From CAVURW01 sp963743595 (lineage in GTDB: Bacteria; Verrucomicrobiota; Verrucomicrobiia; Methylacidiphilales; UBA1321), in contig CAVURW010000158.1 in assembly GCA_963743595.1 (NCBI GenBank), forward strand, positions 1 through 18,310: a DNA stretch of 18,310 bases, in the 5' to 3' direction. Position numbers and translations under genes: made by a program. The notes under the pieces were generated by a model. The model made no database searches. It saw nothing but the letters and a program-made list of their open reading frames with translations, and was not told the DNA's origin. Shown here piece by piece: positions 7,303 through 15,321 of this stretch. Position 1 is the stretch's first letter. Each line of letters begins with the position of its first letter.

Positions 7303-8054
7303 CCGACTGGGCGCAGTATCAGCTGGACCAAAAAACGAAGCGGGAAGAGCTCGCCACCTATCGACAACTGAAGCTTTCGCGTGACCTGAAATCAGCCAAA
7401 AAACGGAAGCGCCTTAACGAAAACCCGAAGACCCGCGTTCTGGGAGACGGTGCTCTCTCAACCCCGCACTTAGTCGTCGATCGCGACAAATTCATGGCAA
7501 TCTGGCGCGAAACGGCTGCGGTCCTTCTGCGACAGGCCCGAGATGCTGGAATGGAGCTCTCGCCGGATCAACTCCTTCCCATGCTTCGCCCACGCATTGA
7601 AGCCCTCACCTATGCTCGGCTCGCCTCAGAAAATGGGTGGTCGCTGGCGCAATCGCATAACAGCCAAAGGCTCGGACGACAGCTCACCGCGCTGGAACAA
7701 TCGATCTTTCAAGAGACCCAGCTTCACGGGCAAGAGTGGCAAAGCACCACCTCCGATTTTGCCCGGCTGCACGCCGCACACACCACTCACACGGCGCTTG
7801 ATAGCGTGCTGTCCCAAGTCGCCGGACGTCAAACCCACAACCCCGCTCGTTACCAGGCCATCTGGGCCGAGATCGTGGGGCTCGACGCCGCCGCCCAATC
7901 CGAGCTGGTCTCCGTAAACGAAACCACCGAAACCGCCTTTTTCCGCTGCCTCAATTCCGTGCTCTCCATGAGCCTGCAACGCAAAACGGATCTACCCAAG
8001 AAACTCGCTTCCGCACTGGGGAAGAAAGTGAAAAAGTTGCGTGCTTCGTTTTGA
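7299..8054 (+). CDS. Protein with DciA/DUF721-like C-terminal region
   Basis: Starts at the ATG within ATGA, overlapping the DUF971 stop, with GGGAG about 8 bases upstream; the longer open frame from 7209 would overlap DUF971 heavily and is rejected. The protein has 251 residues. The first ~48 are very basic and probably helical (KTKREELATYRQLKLSRDLK, KKRKRLNENPK). Residues ~60-165 look helical and are unfamiliar. The C-terminal ~80 residues follow the DUF721/DciA pattern: a helix, then YQAIWAEIVG (185-194), then FFRCLNSVLSMSLQRKTDLP and LASALGKKVKKL. DciA helps load the replicative helicase DnaB in bacteria lacking DnaC. Typical DciA proteins are shorter, so this would be an N-terminally extended version. 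The family call is by eye and could be wrong. It converges on the next gene with only 5 bp between stops. Confidence 0.6.
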   Translation: MTDWAQYQLDQKTKREELATYRQLKLSRDLKSAKKRKRLNENPKTRVLGDGALSTPHLVVDRDKFMAIWRETAAVLLRQARDAGMELSPDQLLPMLRPRIEALTYARLASENGWSLAQSHNSQRLGRQLTALEQSIFQETQLHGQEWQSTTSDFARLHAAHTTHTALDSVLSQVAGRQTHNPARYQAIWAEIVGLDAAAQSELVSVNETTETAFFRCLNSVLSMSLQRKTDLPKKLASALGKKVKKLRASF

Positions 8055-8059
8055 TACGA

Positions 8060-9565
8060 TTACGTGCGCGGCTCAAAAGTGAAGATCTTCAACACCCTCT
8101 CGATCTCCTTTCGAGTGAACTTGACTCGATAAATCTCACCTTTCTTCGGGAAGGGGATGCTGAACATCGTCTCGTACTGATATTCGCCCACACTCAAGAA
8201 GACTTGGGCCGGTTCGGAACCGGTGAATTGAGGCGAATATTCGACCATGATCCGGGTGTGGACGCGATTCGATCTGGCCGTACGGTAGTAAAGGAAACCG
8301 CGAATCGTCGCGGGGTCCAGGCTGGAGAAGGCCATGATGAAACGAGCCGTTGTTCCTGCGTTCGTGCGGACGACCTCCCGTTTCATCCAGTCTTTGCATT
8401 CGTGGCACCAAGCCGCACGCGATTGGTTTAAACACGACCAGCCCGTCACCCACATGATCAGGAGAAAATCGAGGCACGTGATCAATACGGCGCCAAACGA
8501 ATCGTGCTCCGCCTCTCCTGCCCCATGGTAGGTCTTCATACTAAGAGTGGAGTCGAGCACATAGCTGAAGAATTGATCCAGGCGCAAAATCGAATAGGGA
8601 TCTTGCCAAAGCATGGTGAATAGAAATCTTCCGAAGAAGCAGATCAAGCCGCACGAAATGCCAAGAAGGACTCCAAGAATCGGATTACGGCAATTCGAGA
8701 TCCGCAACCCCAGCATCAAGATGATCCGCAGCCCAAGTGAGATGAGAGCCGGGACGACGATGAACAAATAGAGCCCGCTCACATATAAGGCACTCATTAC
8801 GCCCGCAGCCACTAGCGAGGCAACCCAGCAAGCGACTGCAGCGATTGAAAACATGATGGGATCGAATCCGTAATCGGAAGTGTAAAATGGTCGGTCTGTG
8901 AGGATGATTTTAGCGGCAGCAAACTCGGGGGACGTGCTGATCGCCTTAGGTGGAGGTCCCTTGGCAACAACCGTTTTCGTTTCACCCAGAACGCGGGCGC
9001 GATGACACGCGTTTACCACCTGAACGAACACGCAACCCATGTTTACGGTGTACGGCCCGCTCCACCAGACGGGCACCGCCCAGGTCGGTTTTTTCTGTTG
9101 AATGAGAATGCGCGTCCCCTGCCAACGACATTCTGCAAACTCGCTCCAATCCAGCGTAGCCCAGATGGGCCAGCAGAGGCATTTCGAGATTCCGGCATGT
9201 GTCAGTCGCACCGGACCAAACATAAAATCGGCTTTTGGATCCCGAATCATCGCAACCACTCGATTGATCAGTTTCGGCGTCACGTGATGGTGAACGAGGG
9301 CGCAAATCTGGTCGAAGGCCTCGTGGGCGGGCGTGGCAGGTTTCCCGTTAAACCGGGCTTTAATCGACTTCTTTTCAGACTCGATTTCGATGACCCACCA
9401 ACGGCCCTCGTACATTCTGTTCACGTACCAGTCCGTACCAAACATTCGTAGATCGGTGACGTCATTATACTCAATGCGCACCGATCCGTCCTGAATCCCC
9501 GATTCGTCGAAGGAAATCACACGCTTAAAGAGCGATGCAGAAGGGATCGTAACAGAACTTGGCAC
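8060..9565 (-). CDS. Unfamiliar membrane protein with two PH-like repeats and a CxxC motif
   Basis: A 501-residue protein I cannot assign firmly. The N-terminal ~190 residues appear to hold two beta-rich units. The first (about 8-100) has FKRVISFDESGIQDG and VRIEYNDVTDLRMFG; the second (about 103-190) has FGPVRLTHAGIS and ATLDWSEFAECRWQG. This spacing resembles PH-like bacterial domains such as those in DUF6585-type proteins. Four hydrophobic segments follow at about 237-257, 263-286, 296-319 and 357-376. After them come WCHECKDWM with Cys387/Cys390 and a C-terminal soluble, strand-rich region (about 400-501). The start is GTG, with AGGA about 8 bases upstream. It lies 53 bp downstream of trhA on the same strand and may be co-transcribed with it. 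The role is unknown; a membrane-surface scaffold or sensor is conceivable. Confidence 0.8.
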   Translation of the reverse strand: MPSSVTIPSASLFKRVISFDESGIQDGSVRIEYNDVTDLRMFGTDWYVNRMYEGRWWVIEIESEKKSIKARFNGKPATPAHEAFDQICALVHHHVTPKLINRVVAMIRDPKADFMFGPVRLTHAGISKCLCWPIWATLDWSEFAECRWQGTRILIQQKKPTWAVPVWWSGPYTVNMGCVFVQVVNACHRARVLGETKTVVAKGPPPKAISTSPEFAAAKIILTDRPFYTSDYGFDPIMFSIAAVACWVASLVAAGVMSALYVSGLYLFIVVPALISLGLRIILMLGLRISNCRNPILGVLLGISCGLICFFGRFLFTMLWQDPYSILRLDQFFSYVLDSTLSMKTYHGAGEAEHDSFGAVLITCLDFLLIMWVTGWSCLNQSRAAWCHECKDWMKREVVRTNAGTTARFIMAFSSLDPATIRGFLYYRTARSNRVHTRIMVEYSPQFTGSEPAQVFLSVGEYQYETMFSIPFPKKGEIYRVKFTRKEIERVLKIFTFEPRT

Positions 9566-9618
9566 GCCAAAATCCTGCTTGCGAGAGCTGAGCAGTCAAT
9601 CGAAAGTTTCCAGTCGTC

Positions 9619-10275
9619 TCAAGGGATCACCGTCCGCTGCCCCACCACATACCACAGGATCGCGAAGAAATGGCAGGCTGTACCAGCGACCGTGAAAACA
9701 TGCCAAATGCAATGCCAATAGCGCGGTCCCGAATTCGCGTAGAAAAACACTCCCAGCGAGTAAGCTGCGCCTCCCCCAATGAGCCAGCTCATCCCCGCCC
9801 ATCCCAGATGCGCGCACATCGGCCGTATGAACAGCAGAACCATCCAGCCCATGCCTAAGTAGAGCGTCAGTTTCACCCAATGATTACACAGCTTCGGGAA
9901 GAGCGTCGAAACGATCCCCACCACCGCCGCTCCCCAAATCATTCCGAACAAGGTCCAGCCCTGCCAACCCATCAGAGCAGTTAGTGAAAACGGCGTGTAG
10001 GTGCCCGCGATCAAAAGGAAAATCGCGCAATGATCGAAGCGATCGAACAATGTCTTGGCCGAGCCGTTCGGCAGGAGATGGTACATCGTCGAGCAAAAGT
10101 AAAGCAGGAGGGCGGTCGCGGCGAAAACGGAGACTCCCGCCACTGCTGTAGCCCCGCGTTCAGCCGCTGCTAGGATCAGAAACGGCGTTCCGGCGAGTAA
10201 AGCCAGAACGGCCAGCCCGTGGACAATCCCACTCGCCCACTCTTCGGCCAAGGTCTGCTCGCGCGGTTCTTGCAT
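9619..10275 (-). CDS. trhA: TrhA / hemolysin III family membrane protein (PAQR superfamily)
   Basis: A seven-helix inner-membrane protein of the hemolysin III/YqfA group, related to eukaryotic adiponectin and progestin receptors. Its length of 218 residues equals the family norm (E. coli TrhA 219). The conserved PAQR zinc-site motifs are visible: Ser62-x3-His66 in CSTMYHLLP, Asp78/Asp81 in FDRFDHCAIFLLIAGTYTPF, and His188-x3-His192 with His202 in the last helix (HCIWHVFTVAGTACHFF). E. coli TrhA has been linked to membrane energetics and envelope homeostasis; any haemolytic activity is doubtful in this context. It sits 56 bp after the ClC gene and 53 bp before the PH-like membrane protein, all on one strand. 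Confidence 0.95.
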   Translation of the reverse strand: MQEPREQTLAEEWASGIVHGLAVLALLAGTPFLILAAAERGATAVAGVSVFAATALLLYFCSTMYHLLPNGSAKTLFDRFDHCAIFLLIAGTYTPFSLTALMGWQGWTLFGMIWGAAVVGIVSTLFPKLCNHWVKLTLYLGMGWMVLLFIRPMCAHLGWAGMSWLIGGGAAYSLGVFFYANSGPRYWHCIWHVFTVAGTACHFFAILWYVVGQRTVIP

Positions 10276-10331
10276 GCGGCAAAAGATGCCTCACTTTGCC
10301 GGAAAAAACCAGTTTCTGTGCACAGCTCAAA

Positions 10332-12059
10332 TCAATCTCCACGCTCCGAGAAATTCTGCTGCGCGCGCAGCAGATCATGCAGTGTCACCACGCCCACCAC
10401 TTTCCCGCTCTCTTCCACCACAACGGCGATTCCGTGGATGCTCTCCACCAATTTCTGCTGTGCCTCCCGAACCGCTTCCGTACGTAGGCAAACAGGAACC
10501 GGGTAAGCCTCCACCTTCATTTTCATTTTCACGGCGCGCTCGGCTTCGGCACGCACCACGATGCCGGGCGGGCCGCTTTCGCCCTGATAAATGAATCGCC
10601 CGTACGGCGAGTTCGCTAACGCTTCTGCGAGGACGGAGGCATCCAGACTTCGCAAAATGAGCGGTGTAAAACTCGCGATTGCGGAGACGGGATAATTCTG
10701 CCATTCACGGAAATCACGTGGCGGTTTGATCGTCGTGATTTGGTGCCCTTCATTCACGAGCACCTGATCGTAAAAGCTTCTGGGCTCGATTCTTCGCGCC
10801 AACGCCTGGCTCAAGATCCCGCCCACGAACAACATCGGCACGAGCGAGAATTGCCGAGTCATTTCGAACACGATCAAAATGCTGGTGCAGGGCGCTCGCA
10901 CGACTGCCCCGAGGCACGAGCTCATCCCGATGATCATCAAAAGCAGCCGATCTTCCTGCCCCAGCGGAAACCCAAGCATCCCTGCTAAACCCGTCACGCA
11001 ACAGCCAAGCATCGCGCCGAAGAAAAGGCATTGCGCGAAGATTCCACCGCATCCGCCGGTGCCAAATGAAAACACGGTCGCCAAGAATTTTCCGCCCAAT
11101 AAAACCACTGCGATTTTGGCACTGACGTTGCCTTTAAACGCGTCCATTAAATCGTCATAGCCGAGACCAAAAATGCCCAGTCGCCCGCACGTGAGAAAGA
11201 CCGAGACGGCGATCATCCAGGTGAGCAAGGCTCCGACGGCTGGACGCAGCCATTCAGGCACGCGCGCAATCACGCGATTCACCCTGCATTGCACGCGAAG
11301 CCCCAGTGTTAAGCGTTGAAACCACACCCCTAAAAAACCGGCCGCCAGCGAGACCACGGGCACCAAGAGCATGCCTCGCCAGGTGGCGCCTTCAACCATG
11401 GGCAGGGAGAACGCCGGGTGACTTCCCAGAAAGGTGTGGACGGTGAATGCGCCGAGGACGGAGGCCACGACCACGCTGCCGAGCAGGGGGCTGTTCAAAT
11501 CGCCCAGCACCTCTTCCAGAACAAATGCCACCGCTGAAATCGGCGTGTTAAACGCTGCCGCTAAGCCCGCCGCGGCACCCGCCGCCAATGCCCGGCGTCG
11601 ACCGTTCTTCGCTGTGCCCATCCACCCCGCGACATTCGACGCCAATGCACCCGCTAACTGAACCGATGGCCCTTCGCGACCGAGACTGCACCCGCCGCCC
11701 ACCGATAATACCCCGGCGATGAGCTTCACCCAAACAACACGAAACGGCACATAACCAAAGTCTTTCCAAAACGCGACTTTCAACTGCGGGATCCCGCTTC
11801 CTGCCGCTTCCGGCGCATAAATGCTGAGTAAGAACCCGGCCACTAAAGAGGTCCCGACGATTAAAAGAAGGCTGCCCAGCAAAAACGCACCCGTACTCCA
11901 CTGAGCCATGGGAGCCAAAACGTGGTGATACATCAAATTGATCGATTCCTCGAAAACGACCACAGCGAGGCCTGCACACAGCCCATAAATCACCGCTTCG
12001 ATGAAGGGACCGCTTCGCCCTTTTAGCAGGGCTTTTAGCTTTGCTTGTGCAAACGACAT
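10332..12059 (-). CDS. ClC-family chloride channel or H+/Cl- antiporter with C-terminal CBS pair
   Basis: A voltage-gated-chloride-channel family membrane protein of 575 residues from the ATG at 12059; the frame is open to a TTG two codons earlier. Signature motifs are GSGIP (87-91), GREGP (127-131) with the gating glutamate Glu129, and FVLEE (179-183) containing the internal proton-pathway glutamate, which favours an exchanger. The third anion-binding motif, usually GGIFAP, reads GGIFAQ (about 338-343), so the usual proline is replaced. The membrane part ends near residue 430. Two CBS domains follow at about 456-513 and 519-570, ending GKVVGVVTLHDLLRAQ; such domains often bind nucleotides. 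It lies 93 bp downstream of the ModA-like gene. AGGAGG occurs about 37 bases before the ATG, too far to act as its ribosome site. Confidence 0.95.
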   Translation of the reverse strand: MSFAQAKLKALLKGRSGPFIEAVIYGLCAGLAVVVFEESINLMYHHVLAPMAQWSTGAFLLGSLLLIVGTSLVAGFLLSIYAPEAAGSGIPQLKVAFWKDFGYVPFRVVWVKLIAGVLSVGGGCSLGREGPSVQLAGALASNVAGWMGTAKNGRRRALAAGAAAGLAAAFNTPISAVAFVLEEVLGDLNSPLLGSVVVASVLGAFTVHTFLGSHPAFSLPMVEGATWRGMLLVPVVSLAAGFLGVWFQRLTLGLRVQCRVNRVIARVPEWLRPAVGALLTWMIAVSVFLTCGRLGIFGLGYDDLMDAFKGNVSAKIAVVLLGGKFLATVFSFGTGGCGGIFAQCLFFGAMLGCCVTGLAGMLGFPLGQEDRLLLMIIGMSSCLGAVVRAPCTSILIVFEMTRQFSLVPMLFVGGILSQALARRIEPRSFYDQVLVNEGHQITTIKPPRDFREWQNYPVSAIASFTPLILRSLDASVLAEALANSPYGRFIYQGESGPPGIVVRAEAERAVKMKMKVEAYPVPVCLRTEAVREAQQKLVESIHGIAVVVEESGKVVGVVTLHDLLRAQQNFSERGD

Positions 12060-12104
12060 GAACAAAAACTCATGGAAAACGAGTTAAAAGGCAAACCCTC
12101 CTTT

Positions 12105-12123
12105 TGATATGTTTATGATATCA
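12105..12123. promoter_or_regulatory. Inverted repeat in the AT-rich leader of the ClC gene
   Basis: TGATAT and ATATCA face each other across 7 bases in the AT-rich 93-bp gap upstream of the ClC gene. On the minus strand TTGAAT followed 17 bases later by CATATC overlaps it and could be a weak promoter. This suggests that the ClC gene can be transcribed separately from the ModA-like gene. The arms are short and AT-rich, so chance is possible. Confidence 0.22.
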
Positions 12124-12152
12124 CAACAATTCAATAATCTAAATGCATGCGC

Positions 12153-13097
12153 TCAGGGCAACTCAAACCCGTACTTCTTAAACACGGCGCGGGCCTCGTC
12201 GCTCACGCAATACGTGAGAAAGCGTTCGCAGAGTGCGGTGTCTTTGGCTCGACTCGTTACGGCACCCGTATAAAGCACCGGAGCTGAATCGGTCGGCTTC
12301 ATCGTAAAGGGCTCAAATCCAGGCATCTGCACGCCCAGTAAATCGGTTTTGTAGACTAACGCCGCGTCGGCCTGCGTCGAGCCAAGCCGCGAGAGCACGA
12401 GCGCCTCGTTCGGAGCGATGACTCGCACGCGTTTCAGGGCTTCGGGATCGGCTAAATCATGGGCCTTGAGCGCCTGGAGGGAAATGCGCCCCAATTGGGA
12501 AACGTCGCCATCCGCGACCACCACATGCCGCCATTCCTTGCCCACTAAATCCCACCAATCAGAATCTTCATCGCGAATAACGGGGTGCCGACCGATCACC
12601 GCCAATTCATTTCGCGCGAGGGTCTGCTGACCGTCCCGATGCAGAAGACCGGTATTCGCTAATTCAACGACATCCCCTGCGTTCGCCGAGATCACGATGT
12701 CGCCGTCAGCACCCTTCTGGACCAGATCGCGCGTCGCGCCTGCCGTCCGAAACTGGACGACAACCTTGACCGGAAGCTCCTCCGTATCGACCCAATTTTG
12801 CACCAACTCTGGCACCACCTTTCGCAAGCTAAAATCGGCTACGAGAATTACGGAAGGACCGGTCGTAGTCGCATCCGCAGGAGTGGAGTTAGGTGCTGTC
12901 TCCGGAGTGGCTTGAGGTGCCACCGGAACTACGGCGGGAGCGACGGGCACTTCTTGCGGAGCCACCGGCACAGGCAGGGCTGATATCGGTTGAGAAGGAT
13001 CGGCCGGCCGGGCGGGAATGGGTGTCGGAGCGGCGAGTGCGATGTTAGCGACCGCGAAGAGAAGTCCGATCCATAACAAGGGCAAGCAACGGTTCAT
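12153..13097 (-). CDS. Secreted ModA-like substrate-binding protein with proline-rich spacer
   Basis: A 314-residue exported protein. Residues 1-22 are a signal peptide ending ANIALA. Residues ~24-80 are a low-complexity Pro/Ala/Val spacer with repeated PVAPQ/PVAPA units. The remainder is a type II periplasmic-binding fold like molybdate-binding ModA: VILVADFSLRKVVPELV near 83, RTAGATRDLVQKGADGDIVIS at 117-137, NEALVLSRLGSTQADAALVYKTD and a C-terminal FLTYCVSDEARAVFKKYGF. These are the standard ModA features (oxyanion loop, helix caps, the ADAALVY hinge segment). No modB or modC lies nearby, and the spacer is unusual for ModA, suggesting a protein tethered or spaced from a surface. The ligand may be molybdate, another oxyanion or something else. 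Confidence 0.85.
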   Translation of the reverse strand: MNRCLPLLWIGLLFAVANIALAAPTPIPARPADPSQPISALPVPVAPQEVPVAPAVVPVAPQATPETAPNSTPADATTTGPSVILVADFSLRKVVPELVQNWVDTEELPVKVVVQFRTAGATRDLVQKGADGDIVISANAGDVVELANTGLLHRDGQQTLARNELAVIGRHPVIRDEDSDWWDLVGKEWRHVVVADGDVSQLGRISLQALKAHDLADPEALKRVRVIAPNEALVLSRLGSTQADAALVYKTDLLGVQMPGFEPFTMKPTDSAPVLYTGAVTSRAKDTALCERFLTYCVSDEARAVFKKYGFELP

Positions 13098-13144
13098 CCC
13101 GACACACTAACAAATAGGCCCTCGCCGACAAAGCCCAACGAATC

Positions 13145-13408
13145 CTACTCCGGCTGAGCTTCAATCAAGATCTGGATCAAATTTTGATCGCCAAGTGTCG
13201 CCACTTCCAACGCTTTGTAGAGATTCGCCCTCACGGCATCGAGATTTTTGAGTTCGCGACAACCCGCTGCAAGCGCCAAGTATCCGCGGTAATCCTTCGG
13301 GTCATGTTCGATCGCTTTTTGCGCCTCCATCGTGGCTTCTGGGTACTTGCCTTGTTTACAAAGTTCTAGGGATGAAATCAGATGAGTTTTAAATGGCCGC
13401 TCGTGCAT
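13145..13408 (-). CDS. Small TPR-like protein
   Basis: An 87-residue protein starting at the ATG at 13408. That start is chosen because a perfect AGGAGG lies 6 bases upstream; the frame can be extended to a TTG at 13426, but that would place the ribosome site inside the gene. The sequence fits one and a half to two tetratricopeptide-like helical hairpins: SSLELCKQGKYPEATMEAQK with AIEHDPKDYRGYLALAAGC, then a helix pair LKNLDAVRANLYKALEVA. TPR units mediate protein contacts. It is probably cytoplasmic, with no signal peptide. It is divergent from the LuxR-type gene and sits 47 bp upstream of the ModA-like gene on the same strand. Confidence 0.8.
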   Translation of the reverse strand: MHERPFKTHLISSLELCKQGKYPEATMEAQKAIEHDPKDYRGYLALAAGCRELKNLDAVRANLYKALEVATLGDQNLIQILIEAQPE

Positions 13409-13414
13409 ACATGT

Positions 13415-13420
13415 CCTCCT
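13415..13420 (-). promoter_or_regulatory. Consensus Shine-Dalgarno of the TPR-like gene
   Basis: The minus strand reads AGGAGG followed by ACATGT and then ATG at 13408. It is the strongest ribosome-binding site seen in this window, where most genes have weak or none, and it fixes the start of this small gene. It overlaps the 5' end of the longer rightward frame opening at 13393, which argues against that longer start. Confidence 0.75.
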
Positions 13421-13551
13421 GTACAAGTTGGTTGATGGGCGAGGAGTATCATTTTGCGGCCGATTTTTCGCAATCCGTAGAAATACCTATACTCGGCAGT
13501 ATTTTGGCTGGTAATCAAGACTTCAGATCGCTCCAAATATCCCACGCATTT

Positions 13552-14625
13552 ATGACTGCCGAGCCCCTCACTTCTAGCCAAATCCGCAAGCTATCGAACG
13601 CCATTCCTGTGATTTACGGCGCGGGAAATATCTCGGCGTTGACCCAGCTTTCAGTCGAACTCTTGAAGCAATTCATCACCTCGGACGTGGTCCACTACAC
13701 GTCTGAAGATCCCGTGGGAGGATTTCGGTTCCTTGCCTCATCGCATCAGGAGGCGCAGGTTAATTTCGTAAAGGCGTTGCCGGTCCTCATTGATCACCGA
13801 GAGCGGCATCCTCACATCACGAATGGGGTCCTGGACCTGGCAAAAGCGAGACAAGTTCGCCGATTAAGTGAGACGTTAGACTCCAAATACTCCGATGCGT
13901 GCGGGTACACCTCTCTGTTTTCCAAAGCGAACTTTTGTGAAAATCAGCTCTACTACATTTTTTCGCTCGGGCCGAAACTGGTTCTAATGACATGTAATCG
14001 CAACGATCGTGACTACAACGAAACAGAAAAGGCGATCTTTGAATTCTTCTCTCCGCATCTGGAATGTGCGTACCGAAACGTCGCCCTGCGCCAGCAACAG
14101 CAGGACCGCCTGGAACGGGCACAAGCCACACTCTCCGCGATCGAGAGTGAATCGATCTGGGTGACCTCAAACTTCGGCCTCTACGAGCATTCTCCCAGGG
14201 CGCTCCTACTGCTGAGCGAGTTCATCGCTCCAGTCCACAGTGGACTGCCGGAGGTGATCACCGATTGGATGAAAGCGCACTTTGATGGCGATCAATTCAA
14301 CCTTCAACCGCCCCTCGCCATTCGAACAGCGACGGCCTCATTGATCTGTCATTTTCATGCCTATCAGAGCGAAAGCCTTCATTTGATCACCCTGAAGCGG
14401 CGCAATCACCAGCCATCGTTGGAAGCGGTGGCCACGCTCGGACTTTCGCCTCGGCGCGCACAGGTCTTGACGTGGCTGGCGCAGGGAAAAACCAACGCGC
14501 AAATCGCGAGCATCCTAGAAATTAGCAAGCGAACCGTCGACAACCACATTGAGGCGATTTTCGATAAACTGGGTGTCGATAGCCGGGCCGGGGTAATCGT
14601 GCTGCTGTCTGAGCTGATGGCGTAA
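13552..14625 (+). CDS. LuxR-type transcriptional regulator with GAF-like N-terminal domain
   Basis: A DNA-binding regulator of 357 residues. The C-terminal LuxR/GerE helix-turn-helix covers about residues 298-351: LSPRRAQVLTWLAQGKTNAQ, then IASILEISKRTVDNHIEAIF and DKLGVDSRAG. The N-terminal ~230 residues resemble the GAF-like sensory part common in this regulator type, beginning LTSSQIRKLSNAI and containing DYNETEKAIFEFFSPHLECAYRNV. The frame is open upstream to an ATG at 13393, but that start overlaps the divergent TPR-like gene and its ribosome site and adds 53 residues atypical of the family; I therefore prefer the ATG at 13552, although no good ribosome site precedes either. There is no phosphorylation receiver domain. 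The signal is unknown. It sits 62 bp before ubiX, which may or may not be a target. Confidence 0.85.
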   Translation: MTAEPLTSSQIRKLSNAIPVIYGAGNISALTQLSVELLKQFITSDVVHYTSEDPVGGFRFLASSHQEAQVNFVKALPVLIDHRERHPHITNGVLDLAKARQVRRLSETLDSKYSDACGYTSLFSKANFCENQLYYIFSLGPKLVLMTCNRNDRDYNETEKAIFEFFSPHLECAYRNVALRQQQQDRLERAQATLSAIESESIWVTSNFGLYEHSPRALLLLSEFIAPVHSGLPEVITDWMKAHFDGDQFNLQPPLAIRTATASLICHFHAYQSESLHLITLKRRNHQPSLEAVATLGLSPRRAQVLTWLAQGKTNAQIASILEISKRTVDNHIEAIFDKLGVDSRAGVIVLLSELMA

Positions 14626-14687
14626 TTATAAGCGATCTTAATGAATCGAATTTGCCCCACCCGCCGTCTGGCCGTACCTTGGCGTAC

Positions 14688-15269
14688 ATGAAGCTCGTCG
14701 TCGCCATCACCGGAGCCAGCGGTTCCCTCTACGCACAACGTCTGCTCGCTCTGCTGGCCAAGCACAGCACAAAACCCGAAGTTCAAGTCATCCTCAGCCA
14801 ACACGCGCAAGAGGTGGCCCTTGCCGAGACGGGAAAGCTGGTAATTCCCGAATCGTTCACCGTTTACAACGATCGCACCATGCAGGTGCCGTGCGTTAGC
14901 GGTTCCGCACATTTCGATGGAATGGTGGTCATCCCCTGTTCCATGGGCACAGCGGCGCGAATCGCCCACGGCATCTCCGACTCCACCATCACCCGCGCAG
15001 CCGATGTGTTTCTAAAAGAACGGCGCAAATTGATCATCGTTCCGCGCGAAACACCGTGGAATCTCATCCAAGCGCGAAACATCGTGACGCTGCTGGAGGC
15101 CGGTGCCGATGTCATCCCGGCCATTCCCGCGTTCTACCATAAACCGCAAACGGTGCTCGACCTCGTCGATACAGTTGTCGGTCGGGTCCTGGATCACTTG
15201 AAACTGGAGCATCACCTGCATCCCCGCTGGTGTCACCAGAATGAAGGCGGCTCTACAGACGTGGAGTGA
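14688..15269 (+). CDS. ubiX: Flavin prenyltransferase UbiX
   Basis: Transfers a dimethylallyl group from dimethylallyl monophosphate to FMN, making the prenylated FMN cofactor of UbiD enzymes. From the ATG at 14688 the protein has 193 residues, close to E. coli UbiX (189). The open frame begins 12 codons earlier with TTG, but the flavoprotein fold starts right at MKLVVAITGASGSLYAQRLL, so the ATG is chosen. Motifs are GASGS (9-13), PCSMGT (83-88), RAADVFLKERR (103-113), VPRETP (118-123) and AFYHKPQTVLDLVD (148-161), all classical for the dodecameric prenyltransferase. It is separated from ubiD (3342-4826) by about 10 kb and from the upstream regulator by 62 bp. Confidence 0.96.
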   Translation: MKLVVAITGASGSLYAQRLLALLAKHSTKPEVQVILSQHAQEVALAETGKLVIPESFTVYNDRTMQVPCVSGSAHFDGMVVIPCSMGTAARIAHGISDSTITRAADVFLKERRKLIIVPRETPWNLIQARNIVTLLEAGADVIPAIPAFYHKPQTVLDLVDTVVGRVLDHLKLEHHLHPRWCHQNEGGSTDVE

Positions 15270-15321
15270 TTAGTTAGAACGAACCGAAATCACTGTAAGC
15301 CACTCACTGTCAACACGTAAC

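Noticed and set aside
8055..8059. Possible bidirectional terminator between the convergent DciA-like and PH-like genes
   Set aside because: Only 5 bp separate the stop codons, and no GC-rich hairpin with a T-run is visible on either side.
13393..13551. Longer N-terminus for the LuxR-type regulator starting at 13393
   Set aside because: It would overlap the divergent TPR-like gene and its consensus ribosome site, and the extra 53 residues do not resemble the start of this regulator family.
14406..14969. A 187-codon minus-strand frame across the luxR-ubiX junction
   Set aside because: It overlaps two well-supported genes on the other strand and has no recognisable domain.
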